Source: Citromicrobium sp. JLT1363
GTDB lineage: Bacteria > Pseudomonadota > Alphaproteobacteria > Sphingomonadales > Sphingomonadaceae
Assembly (NCBI RefSeq): GCF_000186705.1
Contig: NZ_AEUE01000004.1
Location: 310,001-374,000, forward strand
DNA length: 64,000 nucleotides
Direction: 5' to 3'
A model generated the notes under the pieces. It did not search any database. It had not been told where the DNA came from and saw only the letters and a list, made by a program, of their open reading frames with translations. The position numbers were made by a program, and so were the translations under genes. Below are positions 8,301 to 15,629 of this stretch, one piece after another (within the stretch, counting starts at the first letter, position 1; the number at the start of each line of letters is the position of its first letter).

Positions 8301-9619
8301 GGCGCGCCGACAACGCCATCCAAGGTCTTGGCCGTACCAACCGCACTAACCAGGCATCCGCGCCGCTGTTCCGCCCGGTTACCACAGACGTAAAGGGCGA
8401 ACGCCGGTTCATCTCGACCATTGCGCGAAGGCTCGATGCATTGGGCGCGCTTACTCGTGGCCAGCGCCAGACCGGCGGACAGAACCTGTTCGACCCGGCA
8501 GACAATCTCGAAAGCGACTACGCGCGCGAAGCGCTCAGCCGCTGGTTCCAGCTGCTCTATGACGGCAAGCTCGAGGCCACGAGCTTCGGCAATTTCGTCG
8601 AGCGGACCGGCCTCCGACTTGAAAGCCCCGATGGCGGATTGACCGATAATCTCCCCACGATCCAACGCTGGCTCAACCGCATTCTCGCGCTGCCGATCGC
8701 GCTCCAGAACGCCATATTCGACGAATACCTTGGTCTCGTCGAAGCGCGGATCGAAGCTGCGCGTGAAGCCGGAACGCTTGATCAGGGACTGGAAACCGTG
8801 AGGGTCGATCGCTTCACGGTCCTCGCCGATGAACTCCTGCGCACAGACCCCGTGACCGGTGCCGAGACCCGTCTCGTCTCGCTCGAAGTGACGAAGCACC
8901 TTCGGCCTCTGCGATTGAAGCGCCTGGTGCGGATGCACGAGATTGGCAGTACGCACGCGATCCCGATGCGCAATGCGCGCTCGGGCAAGGTCGCGCTGTC
9001 GGTTCCGACCCGCCGCCTCATCGCCGACGACGGGGCAGTGATCGAACGCCGACGCCTTTTGCGCCCGCTCAACTCCGCGAACTGGACAATCGAGGCACTC
9101 GCTGAAAGCCACTGGGAAGATATTGGCGTCACCGCATTCACGAGGGCCTGGCGTGCCGAGGAAGAGCAAGCGGCCAAGTCACCGGTGACCGAGCGCGTGC
9201 ATCTCGCCACCGGACTGTTGCTTCCGGTCTGGAAGCGCCTGCCAGGCGATCATGTCCGCGTCACCCGGCTCGTTGCCGAGGACGGTCAGTCGATCATCGG
9301 CCGCGAAGTGCTCGATGTCGATCTCGCCGCAATCGCCGAGACCTTTGGCCTTTCCGGAGTTGCCGGACCATCGGCTGAGCAGATCGGCGAGCTCGTCATC
9401 GCCAGCGGCAAGCCGCTGGGCCTCGCAAGCCACGATGCCTTGACCGTCAAGCGATCACTGGTCGGCGGCGAGCAGCGCCTTGAACTGACCGGTTTCTCGC
9501 CGGATCGCCTCGACTGGTACAAGGGCAAGGGCTGCTTCACCGAGATCATCCGTTACCGCACGCGGCTGTTCGTGCCAGTCTCCGCAGCCTCGTCCGTTCT
9601 TCCCACGCTTGCCGCCTGA
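5372..9619 (+). CDS. DNA methylase-strawberry-notch helicase protein
   Basis: A 1415-residue protein. The N-terminal third resembles an N6-adenine methyltransferase (EPSAGNGAL at 141-149, NPPF at 205-208). The middle is an SF2-type NTPase (Walker A GDGTGAGKG at 479-487, DEAH at 586-589). Towards the C-terminus is the strawberry-notch C domain (GLGRTNRTNQ near 985). Such proteins recur on alphaproteobacterial plasmids and ICEs beside ParB and TOPRIM genes; their role in DNA maintenance, anti-restriction or anti-silencing is not settled. The methylase motif NPPF looks intact. Start chosen by AGGAGGA. Confidence 0.85.
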   Translation: MFQSDLFPAGEQIPAVPLAFAIGARIAALLTSGRHLTRADISGLFAEETGALDWGSAWSIDDYNNAVEIGALLWLRESSRIDLATSVHETEARFDWLEAALPPRHVRSEGQVELQQFSTPPMLAWLMAKAAAISAHDTLLEPSAGNGALALWGSLQDASLVLNEIDLARRNGLGHIFPAATITAHDGELIADLLRSPVPSVVLMNPPFAHSHERGEDRETAMRHLRGAIRAAANGARIVAIMPDGFDASTFAKAQDEASLLINVRLEQMFRRTGTGIAVRLVVIDKTQTASSPAITGDTCDLVELHELITALPRRAQTPASLHRLPFSKPIRRVGKTSTQRTPVRPVAPFAATAAAKANATTLAYSVLADSAPVPEQTGIYLPYRPSRIAFEGAPAHPTPLVESVAMGSVAAPQPEVRPRLPTNWQADGLLSEAQCETLVYAAQAFARDLPGQFKVSQEGTALELSEDGHEYRQGFFLGDGTGAGKGRQIAAVIMDRWLASERRHIWITKNEALLEDARRDWEALGGLPLDLQPLSRWKLGHPVTMSEGILFVTYPTLRSGRAEDTRLDQILAWAGEDFDGVIAFDEAHAMANALGGSSTRGKVKGSEQGMAGLRLQNHLPRARVLYASATGASDIANLGYTSRLGLWGPETAFPTHEAFMTEIRAGGVAAMELVARDLKAQGLYLARALSFAGVEYEILEHSLTEAQVKIYDAYADAWAIIHRNLEAALEATRVVDEDSGDTLNRNAKAAALSIFEGTKQRFFAQLLLSMKLPSLIPAMEAALGEDHSVVVQLVSTAEAMLDRRLADLSDEEREALDIDLSPREYVIDYLSKSFPVRLMQVFADEDGNLRSEAMSDEEGNPVFCPRAMAARDALIEQLCALPPIATALDAIIEHFGTEAVAEVTGRTRRLVIGRDGQQCLERRSPSANVAEAQSFMEGTKRILVFSDAGGTGRSYHADLGARNQQRRVHFLLEPGWRADNAIQGLGRTNRTNQASAPLFRPVTTDVKGERRFISTIARRLDALGALTRGQRQTGGQNLFDPADNLESDYAREALSRWFQLLYDGKLEATSFGNFVERTGLRLESPDGGLTDNLPTIQRWLNRILALPIALQNAIFDEYLGLVEARIEAAREAGTLDQGLETVRVDRFTVLADELLRTDPVTGAETRLVSLEVTKHLRPLRLKRLVRMHEIGSTHAIPMRNARSGKVALSVPTRRLIADDGAVIERRRLLRPLNSANWTIEALAESHWEDIGVTAFTRAWRAEEEQAAKSPVTERVHLATGLLLPVWKRLPGDHVRVTRLVAEDGQSIIGREVLDVDLAAIAETFGLSGVAGPSAEQIGELVIASGKPLGLASHDALTVKRSLVGGEQRLELTGFSPDRLDWYKGKGCFTEIIRYRTRLFVPVSAASSVLPTLAA

Positions 9620-9722
9620 TCGCTCGGGCCGACCCCAACTCAGAATGAGAGTGGAGGGAGCCCTTTGGGCTTGTGGGCCTCGTGATCCTCACCTGCGCCT
9701 TCATTCCATCAGGAGAACACCC
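9620..9722 (+). promoter_or_regulatory. Structured leader of parB-like gene
   Basis: GAGAGTGGAGGGAGCCCTTTGGGCT (9648-9672) contains the hairpin AGCCC-TTT-GGGCT. CATCAGGAGAACACCC then runs into the ATG at 9723. The arrangement closely matches the ArdC leader at 17165-17234. Confidence 0.5.
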
Positions 9723-11696
9723 ATGATCCAGTCAATTCCCTTGAAGAAGCTCGTCCCGAGCCCGCGAAACGTTCGCAAGTCTAGCGACGTGCTGGCCGAC
9801 CTCCAGCTACGGGCAGACATCGCTGCGCGCGGACTGCTGCAGAATCTCGTCGTGCGCAAAGGAAAGCGCGGCAAGTTCGAGGTCGAGGCCGGAGGTCGCC
9901 GTCTCGCCGCGCTGCAGGCGCTGGCCGAAGAGGGCACTTTACCCGAAAGCCATGAGGTCACCTGCCTCGTCATCGAAGGCGACGAAAGCGAAGTGCGAGA
10001 AGCCAGCCTTGCCGAGAACTTCCAGCGTCTCGCAATGAACCCGGCCGACGAGGCACAGGCCTTCGCCTCCATCATCGAGGCAGGGGCTACCACGGAAGAC
10101 GTGGCGCGCCGCTTCGGCCTCACCGTCCGGTTCGTCGAAGGGCGCCTGCGTTTGGCAAGTCTCGCACCCTGCGTCTTCGAAGCACTCGCCGAGGGCACGA
10201 TCACGCTCGACATGGCCAAGGCCTATGGCGCGATCTCCGACGTGGAGCGTCAGGCACATGTCTATGCCGAGCTGCAGGACGCCTGGTACCAGATCACGCC
10301 TGACACCATCCGCCGCATGGTGCTCGATGCCACGGTCCGCGGTTCCGATCCGCGTGCCGTGCTCGTCGGACGCGATGCCTACCTCGCCGCGGGTGGCCGG
10401 ATTGAACGCGAACTGTTCGACGACGATGCCAGTGAAAGCTGGATCGATATCGCGCTGCTCGAGGACCTCGCGCACAAGGCCATGGACGAAGCCGCAGAAA
10501 AGACCGCACTTGAATATGGACTTGCCTGGGTTCGGCCGACGCTTGGCAACTACGTCAGCCATGACCTCATCGAAGGTCTGGGCCGCTTACCATGCGAGCC
10601 TGCACCGATGACCGAACAAGAAGCGCAAAAGCTCGGCGAACTTGAGGCCGACTACGACCGCGTCGCCGCCGTGCTCGAAGACGAGGACAGCGACGAGGAT
10701 GAGGTCGCCAAGGCCGAACAGGAACTCGTGGTAATCGACCGCGCCATGCGCGCGATCAATGATCGGCCGCCGGTACTCGCCGACGAGCTGAAATCCGAAG
10801 CTGGCGCCTTCCTAGTCCTCTCGCGAAATGGCGAGCCGACATTGGTCCAGCAATACTACACCGAGACCGAAGTCATCGCTGACGAATGTGTGGTCGAGGC
10901 CGTCGAGGAGAGCGGAGCGGCGAAGCCTAAAGGGAGCTCGCTGTCCCAGCGCCTGCTCGACGAGCTCGCGATGCAGCGCCGCGACATCCTCGCGATCCAT
11001 CTCGCAAACGATCCGGCACTGGCACTCGACTTCATGGTCTTCACGCTCGCCGATGCCGATGGGCACGACTGGCACGCGAAGAAAGCGTCGACGCTTGTCG
11101 GATCGGTAGCGTCCGGCCCGGTCACCGGGTTTGAGGCCAAGGATGCGCCGGCGAGTGCTGCTTTGGCCGAATTCGCGGGGTCGCTCGATGAAAGCTGGCG
11201 TGCTGGCGAGAGCGATGTCGAGCGGTTTGCCAGGTTCCGGGCGCTTACCGACGAGGCGCGCTCGGCCTGGCTTGGTCATGTCGTCTCGCGTGCACTCGTT
11301 GCCAGTCTTGCCTGCGAAGGCGAGCGTTCGGTGCCGATGCACGAGGCGCTCGGCTCGCTCCTTGAAATCGAGACCGCGCAATGGTGGCGTCCCACGGCGA
11401 ACAACTACTTTGACCGAGTGGCTAAGGCCCGCACGCTCGAAGCGCTCGATGCCGCCGGCGGTCCCGAACTGGTCAGTCGCTATGCAGCCTCCAAGAAAAC
11501 CGAACTGGCGAGCGCAGCCGAGCGCATCTTCTCGGGCAACTTCATTGGCGAGCCCGAGGTCAAGGAACGGGCGCAGGCCTGGGTGCCTTCGATCATGCGT
11601 TTCGCCGGTGCCGAGCAGGTCGCACCGGTTGCCGCTGAAGGTGACGAGCCGGTCAGCGACGACGCGACTGACGAAATTGCCGAGCAGGCTGCCTGA
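9723..11696 (+). CDS. ParB/RepB/Spo0J-like nuclease-fold protein
   Basis: A 657-residue protein. Its N-terminus has the ParB/Srx domain (SPRNVRKS near 12, GGRRLAALQA near 57, ENFQRLAMNPADEA near 98) followed by the helix-turn-helix TTEDVARRFGLTVRFVEGRL near 118-138. The long acidic C-terminal half is not recognised. No parA partner is adjacent, so a classical partition role is doubtful. Long stand-alone ParB proteins on ICEs may instead act in DNA processing or regulation. A start at 9609 is rejected because CATCAGGAG sits just before 9723. A strong terminator follows. Confidence 0.85.
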   Translation: MIQSIPLKKLVPSPRNVRKSSDVLADLQLRADIAARGLLQNLVVRKGKRGKFEVEAGGRRLAALQALAEEGTLPESHEVTCLVIEGDESEVREASLAENFQRLAMNPADEAQAFASIIEAGATTEDVARRFGLTVRFVEGRLRLASLAPCVFEALAEGTITLDMAKAYGAISDVERQAHVYAELQDAWYQITPDTIRRMVLDATVRGSDPRAVLVGRDAYLAAGGRIERELFDDDASESWIDIALLEDLAHKAMDEAAEKTALEYGLAWVRPTLGNYVSHDLIEGLGRLPCEPAPMTEQEAQKLGELEADYDRVAAVLEDEDSDEDEVAKAEQELVVIDRAMRAINDRPPVLADELKSEAGAFLVLSRNGEPTLVQQYYTETEVIADECVVEAVEESGAAKPKGSSLSQRLLDELAMQRRDILAIHLANDPALALDFMVFTLADADGHDWHAKKASTLVGSVASGPVTGFEAKDAPASAALAEFAGSLDESWRAGESDVERFARFRALTDEARSAWLGHVVSRALVASLACEGERSVPMHEALGSLLEIETAQWWRPTANNYFDRVAKARTLEALDAAGGPELVSRYAASKKTELASAAERIFSGNFIGEPEVKERAQAWVPSIMRFAGAEQVAPVAAEGDEPVSDDATDEIAEQAA

Positions 11697-11727
11697 CCCC
11701 TCCTGACAGGTCCAGGTCACTCGGCGG

Positions 11728-11760
11728 GCGGTCCGTCCCAATCGGGACGGGCCGCTTTTT
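11728..11760 (+). terminator. Rho-independent terminator after parB-like gene
   Basis: The 12-bp stem GCGGTCCGTCCC/GGGACGGGCCGC (one G-U pair) with loop AATC-like sequence is followed by TTTTT. The stem ends three bases before the next possible start codon. Confidence 0.85.
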
Positions 11761-11762
11761 CC

Positions 11763-12044
11763 ATGTCAGAGCTTGGGATGGATGTAGCCAAACAACTATT
11801 AGGTAGTGAGCCACGAATAGCTGCCCGCGCAATCGATCATTGCTTTTGTGAAGCTTTGTCCAAGACGGCTAATAACGGGTTCAGATATCCGACTGACTTC
11901 ATCTGCATGGCTCGCTTCGCATACCCTGATGACCAGACAGCAGACGTTGTCGTAGCACGTGAGAGCCTGGTTAAGCTGTCCACTGCTTGGGACTGTCACA
12001 CAACCTTGCGTTCTGCTAATCTCGCGTCCAGTTTGCTCGAATGA
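11763..12044 (+). CDS. Unknown protein, first gene of the DAC-like/Cap15-like unit
   Basis: Up to 93 residues; start uncertain, since the ATG at 11763 lies just after a terminator U-tract with no visible ribosome binding site, and 11778 is an alternative. The stop overlaps the next start (ATGA), which supports translation with the following two genes. The sequence has two cysteines close together (DHCFCEAL) and a YPDD segment, but no signal peptide, membrane segment or recognised motif. It may be a separate subunit or part of the module encoded by the next gene. Function unknown. Confidence 0.5.
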   Translation: MSELGMDVAKQLLGSEPRIAARAIDHCFCEALSKTANNGFRYPTDFICMARFAYPDDQTADVVVARESLVKLSTAWDCHTTLRSANLASSLLE

Positions 12045-12532
12045 AGCTGGCGGAAAATCAATATATAATCGAGCAGATGACGGCACTTCTTGAGGAAGTC
12101 GATGCCCTCGCTGAAACGGATTTTTCTGGGATCGGCATAATCGTGTCGGCGTCACCAGAGTCTTTGCCGCTCATCGCGTTGCGCCCGACAAGCAAGCTAT
12201 TGGACGATGCTGCAACTGCAACGGCATTGGCTCGTATCTCGCACCCTTGGCATGAGCTTCACGACGGCTTTCATGTTTTGACACCAGAACTTAAGATTGA
12301 GAAAGTCGCCCAATATTTCTCGCCACCGATCGTGCCTTCGGCGCGCATCGATCGCCGAAAGCGCTTCGGGGGACGGTATCTCGCCGCATTATTTGGCTCG
12401 ATGCTCCCTGGCGTACAGGTGACTGGTATCTCAAGTCGCGATTTCGGCCTGGCAGTTTTTCAAAGGGGAGAAGAGAAGGTCTATCGCGCAGCGCGCGAAG
12501 TGCCACTCCGAGCAGAGAGGGCGCCCCGATGA
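12041..12532 (+). CDS. Diadenylate-cyclase-like (DisA_N-like) domain protein
   Basis: A 163-residue protein whose conserved blocks resemble the DisA N-terminal nucleotide-binding fold. HDGF (74-77) stands where cyclases have DGA, GGRYLAA (110-116) where they have GTRHRAA, and SSRDFGLAVFQRG (131-143) forms the last strands. The changed GTRHR motif argues against normal c-di-AMP synthesis and for a nucleotide-binding or sensor variant. It overlaps both neighbours and is coupled to a Cap15-like membrane effector, so a signal-sensing immune role is inferred. The family assignment is from pattern memory and moderate. Confidence 0.6.
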   Translation: MKLAENQYIIEQMTALLEEVDALAETDFSGIGIIVSASPESLPLIALRPTSKLLDDAATATALARISHPWHELHDGFHVLTPELKIEKVAQYFSPPIVPSARIDRRKRFGGRYLAALFGSMLPGVQVTGISSRDFGLAVFQRGEEKVYRAAREVPLRAERAPR

Positions 12533-13251
12533 TCTTTGCCATGAGTCGAAATTTGGTTATTAGCATTCTGGTGCTGTTAGTCGTGTTGACCTGCGTTGGT
12601 CTTCTGCAGTTCGGCTATGCAGAAACTCCCCGCGATCTTCTCGAATGGTCGTCTAAGATTGCACTGGTCATGAGCGGTGCTCTTGTCCTTCTCAGCATCC
12701 GGCCAGTCCTTCGCGTGCTGCACCTGATTACGTTCGCGAAATATTGGTGGTTCCCATGGCTCGACGGAGAATGGCGTGCAGAGATCCGGTCGAATTGGCC
12801 CAAAGTCGAACGCATGTATTTGGCTGCCAAACGCGAAGTTCCCAAGTTCGATGCGGTTGCTGCACCGCTTACGAGTGACGACGAACTGGTGACGATGGCA
12901 TCAGTTACCATCGAATCGAGTTTGTTCGATATCTCTATTGAAATTACGCCAGACGGAACAAACAAGGTCAGCCGCACACGTTTTGTGCGATCGCGCTGGG
13001 CAAAGCCAGATCGGCCAGAGCTCAGCTATGTCTATGAACAGCTCGACAGCGCGGCTCTCCCACCGACCGATGCGCGGCAACACTTTGGAGCCGGGATTGT
13101 CGAGTATTTTGAAAAGACCGACGAACTTTCTGGACATTACTGGACGAACCGAAAGGCAGAAGCGGCGCTCAACACGGCCGGCACCATAGTGATGCGTCGC
13201 GTCGTACCGCCTCCACTTCTCGCACGGCTTTTGCGCCGCGAATCCGCGTAA
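12529..13251 (+). CDS. Cap15-like effector (two TM helices, beta-rich domain)
   Basis: A 240-residue protein with two N-terminal membrane helices (about 8-28 and 43-66) and then a beta-rich soluble part opening with WLDGEW (near 78) and carrying SYVYEQL, HFGAG and SGHYWTNRKAE segments. This matches the layout of the SMODS-associated 2TM-beta (Cap15) effectors, which bind a cyclic nucleotide in a beta-barrel and disrupt the inner membrane. It is on the strand opposite the CD-NTase operon and converges on it, ATGA-coupled to the DAC-like gene. It is the only plausible effector at this CBASS locus. Confidence 0.7.
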   Translation: MIFAMSRNLVISILVLLVVLTCVGLLQFGYAETPRDLLEWSSKIALVMSGALVLLSIRPVLRVLHLITFAKYWWFPWLDGEWRAEIRSNWPKVERMYLAAKREVPKFDAVAAPLTSDDELVTMASVTIESSLFDISIEITPDGTNKVSRTRFVRSRWAKPDRPELSYVYEQLDSAALPPTDARQHFGAGIVEYFEKTDELSGHYWTNRKAEAALNTAGTIVMRRVVPPPLLARLLRRESA

Positions 13252-13368
13252 GATCGACCTGTACGCGTATCGATTGGGGGGGAATGCGCCGCTAATATTC
13301 GACGAGGCGCAACTGGATGACCGTGCCGCAGCATCACGGGCAATCTGACCCTACGACGGATCAGCCGC

Positions 13369-13845
13369 TTATTCGATATAAGCCGGGGACAGCACATGCC
13401 CTGATGTTCCGTCGTGAACGAGGACCGTCATGCCGCTTGGTGGCGAAAGCTGCCCGACGATGACGAACACGAAGCCGGCGAGGCGATGCCGGGACAGGCG
13501 AACCCGGCTTGCCATAGTGGCGTTATCGCGGCCCGAAGGCACGGGACAGCGTTCGGGATGCGTGTGCCAGTCGCCGATATAGTGCAGGTCACGCGCGAAT
13601 AGGGCCTCAATCTCGACCTGCTCGCTTCCGCGGTCTGGTTCAAAGAATGTTCGTCCGCGCTTATCTTTCGGTCTCGGGCCGGTCGCTTCGCTTACGAGGA
13701 TTCGATGCCCGTCGATCCGGGCAAAGAGCTGGCCGCCACCTTCGCGATGCCAGCAGCGATGCTGGCGGTTCCGGTCGAAATGGTCGAGGACACCCTGCTC
13801 GAACTGGATCACCTCGCCCGAGGCACCGACGGGATAGAGCAGCAT
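13369..13845 (-). CDS. cap3: CBASS Cap3, JAB/JAMM isopeptidase
   Basis: A 158-residue protein with a complete JAMM zinc site: Glu35 (EGGGQLF), His94 and His96 (DWHTHPE), Ser104 and Asp107 (SGRD). In type II CBASS, Cap3 removes the CD-NTase from proteins to which Cap2 has attached it and so tunes signalling. The start at 13845 is chosen because its ATG overlaps the cap2 stop (TGATG). Starts further upstream would lie deep inside cap2. It is the last gene of the leftward operon. Confidence 0.85.
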   Translation of the reverse strand: MLLYPVGASGEVIQFEQGVLDHFDRNRQHRCWHREGGGQLFARIDGHRILVSEATGPRPKDKRGRTFFEPDRGSEQVEIEALFARDLHYIGDWHTHPERCPVPSGRDNATMASRVRLSRHRLAGFVFVIVGQLSPPSGMTVLVHDGTSGHVLSPAYIE

Positions 13846-15629
13846 CAGCGATCGCAGTTTTTGCAGGCGGGGCATACGGGATCGTGCCTCCAGACACGCT
13901 CGACCATAGTCGCCGAAGGCCGGTTCTGCGTCGCCGCCCGCCAATCATTGGTCCAAGAGCCGCCGACCCGGCCGATCGCTGGCTCGCGTCCGCTGGCTAT
14001 CCGGTAAACGCCGTCGCCGGCGCGGTCGAGTAAATGATCGAGAGCCAGGTCAGCAGCCATGCTGGCGATCGCGGTGATCTCCGGCACGCCGTAAGGCTGA
14101 AAATAGTTGCCGCAAGCCGCCTCGCGCTGGAGCGTGGACGCGGGAAACTCTGCCGCACAGAACAGAGGTTGCCCAGTTGACGAGAGGCCGCAAGCGAGGC
14201 AGCCGCCGGACTTGCCGATGAGGACCGCGTGGCCTGCGGCCGCATGCGGTTCGGCCCAAGCGTAGAGGACCGTTGCAGGGTGCCCGGTCATGAGCTGGCG
14301 GACATTGAGTTCGGCCTCGTGTGACCAGCTCCCGATCGTTGAGACCACCAAGTCCGCCTGCGAGAGAACGTCGGTATGGTCGACGGCAAGCTCCTGCCAG
14401 CCGGTGGGATGGCCGGTGGCGCGCGAATGGGGAAAGTCCCGCTGAAGACGTTGCGCGAGCGCGGCTGCCTTGCTTTGTCGATACGTGTCCGCACCGAGTA
14501 TATGACGGCTCGTGTTCTCGAGCTTCATTTGGTCAGGGTCGACAAGGTCGATCTCGCCCACGCCCGCCTGGGCCAGCAAACGGGCGATCGGCGATCCCAA
14601 AGAGCCGCAGCCGACCATCACCACGCGCGAAGTGCGGAGCGTCGTGAGATCGGAATTACCATCGCGCCCGTGAACCCACCAAGGGTCGGCGCGCTCGACG
14701 CGATGGCGGAGGAGGACGCCGTGGCGCGCCTGCTCCAGAACTACTGCTTGCGGTGCTTTGCCCTTGCGAAACCCTTTAGTCCCATTGGAACGGTTGCGGC
14801 CATGCCGCTTCCTGGACAAGACTGTCACCGCTGCGATGCAGGGTCCGTTATCGGCTTCGGCGCCGAGCAAGATTACCCAATCCTGCTGATCGCGTCCGAG
14901 AAATGCGTCGAGCGTAGACAATGCTGGCTCTCCGAGCCGCGCCGCCAGGTCGCGCACGTCTTCCGGCGTGTCCGGGTATTCGGACGGCAGCAGCGGCTGA
15001 TGAAGCCACAGGAGCAACGCGGAAGAACATTCCGCACCGCGCGGCAATCCCTTGCCCGCCCGGTTAGCGAGCCAAGCGTTCAACGTCGCGCGATCCTCGG
15101 CGACGAAATAGCCTGCCTTCGAGCGCCACAGCTTTACCCGTCGCGTGCCACCGCACGGATCAACCAGGCTATGGATCGATTTACCATTTGAGGTCGGGTT
15201 CCAGTATGACAAAAATTCACTTTGGAACTCCGCTTGATTGGTGCCCGCCATGCCTTGCTCGAGGATTTTGGCCGCGCCACCGAGCACGGCCTTGACGATG
15301 GCGATTGGCTGGGAGTGGTCGAGCTCGTCGCTATCCTCTATGATGCAAAGCCGTCCGTCCTCCTCGACGTGCGGATAGCTTGGATAGCCCGGCGGCTCGG
15401 CCAGTGCGACCCTTGGCCGGCTGCATGGGAAACGAGAGTCAATAACCAGATCCAGTGCCACTGGATGATCGCATATTGCTACGTCGAGACGCCACCCGCA
15501 TCTCGCGCCCTTCGTTCTATAGCGCTGTAACTCGGCTTCCTCGAGCGGGCGAGCCCCCGTATTGGTCTCGAGCCACTTACCGACCTTTGTTTCGACGTCC
15601 GACTGGGTCGCGCCAGGCGCTTCAGCCAT
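13845..15629 (-). CDS. cap2: CBASS Cap2, E2-E1 ubiquitin-like transferase
   Basis: A 594-residue protein. The N-terminal E2-like domain has its likely catalytic Cys95 in DGRLCIIED. The C-terminal ThiF/E1 domain has the ATP loop GCGSLG (340-345) and a likely transfer Cys506 in REAACGNYFQPYG. Pairs of cysteines (GGCLACG, CPACKNC) probably bind zinc. Cap2 activates the C-terminus of the CD-NTase and attaches it to cellular targets, priming it against phage. The start at 15629 overlaps the cdnA stop by 8 bases. An upstream frame to 15722 is not needed. Confidence 0.9.
   Translation of the reverse strand: MAEAPGATQSDVETKVGKWLETNTGARPLEEAELQRYRTKGARCGWRLDVAICDHPVALDLVIDSRFPCSRPRVALAEPPGYPSYPHVEEDGRLCIIEDSDELDHSQPIAIVKAVLGGAAKILEQGMAGTNQAEFQSEFLSYWNPTSNGKSIHSLVDPCGGTRRVKLWRSKAGYFVAEDRATLNAWLANRAGKGLPRGAECSSALLLWLHQPLLPSEYPDTPEDVRDLAARLGEPALSTLDAFLGRDQQDWVILLGAEADNGPCIAAVTVLSRKRHGRNRSNGTKGFRKGKAPQAVVLEQARHGVLLRHRVERADPWWVHGRDGNSDLTTLRTSRVVMVGCGSLGSPIARLLAQAGVGEIDLVDPDQMKLENTSRHILGADTYRQSKAAALAQRLQRDFPHSRATGHPTGWQELAVDHTDVLSQADLVVSTIGSWSHEAELNVRQLMTGHPATVLYAWAEPHAAAGHAVLIGKSGGCLACGLSSTGQPLFCAAEFPASTLQREAACGNYFQPYGVPEITAIASMAADLALDHLLDRAGDGVYRIASGREPAIGRVGGSWTNDWRAATQNRPSATMVERVWRHDPVCPACKNCDR

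Noticed and set aside
7796-9169. 457-residue minus-strand frame inside the helicase gene
   Set aside because: High GC at third positions leaves long open antisense frames. The sense frame has clear motifs and the antisense product resembles no family.
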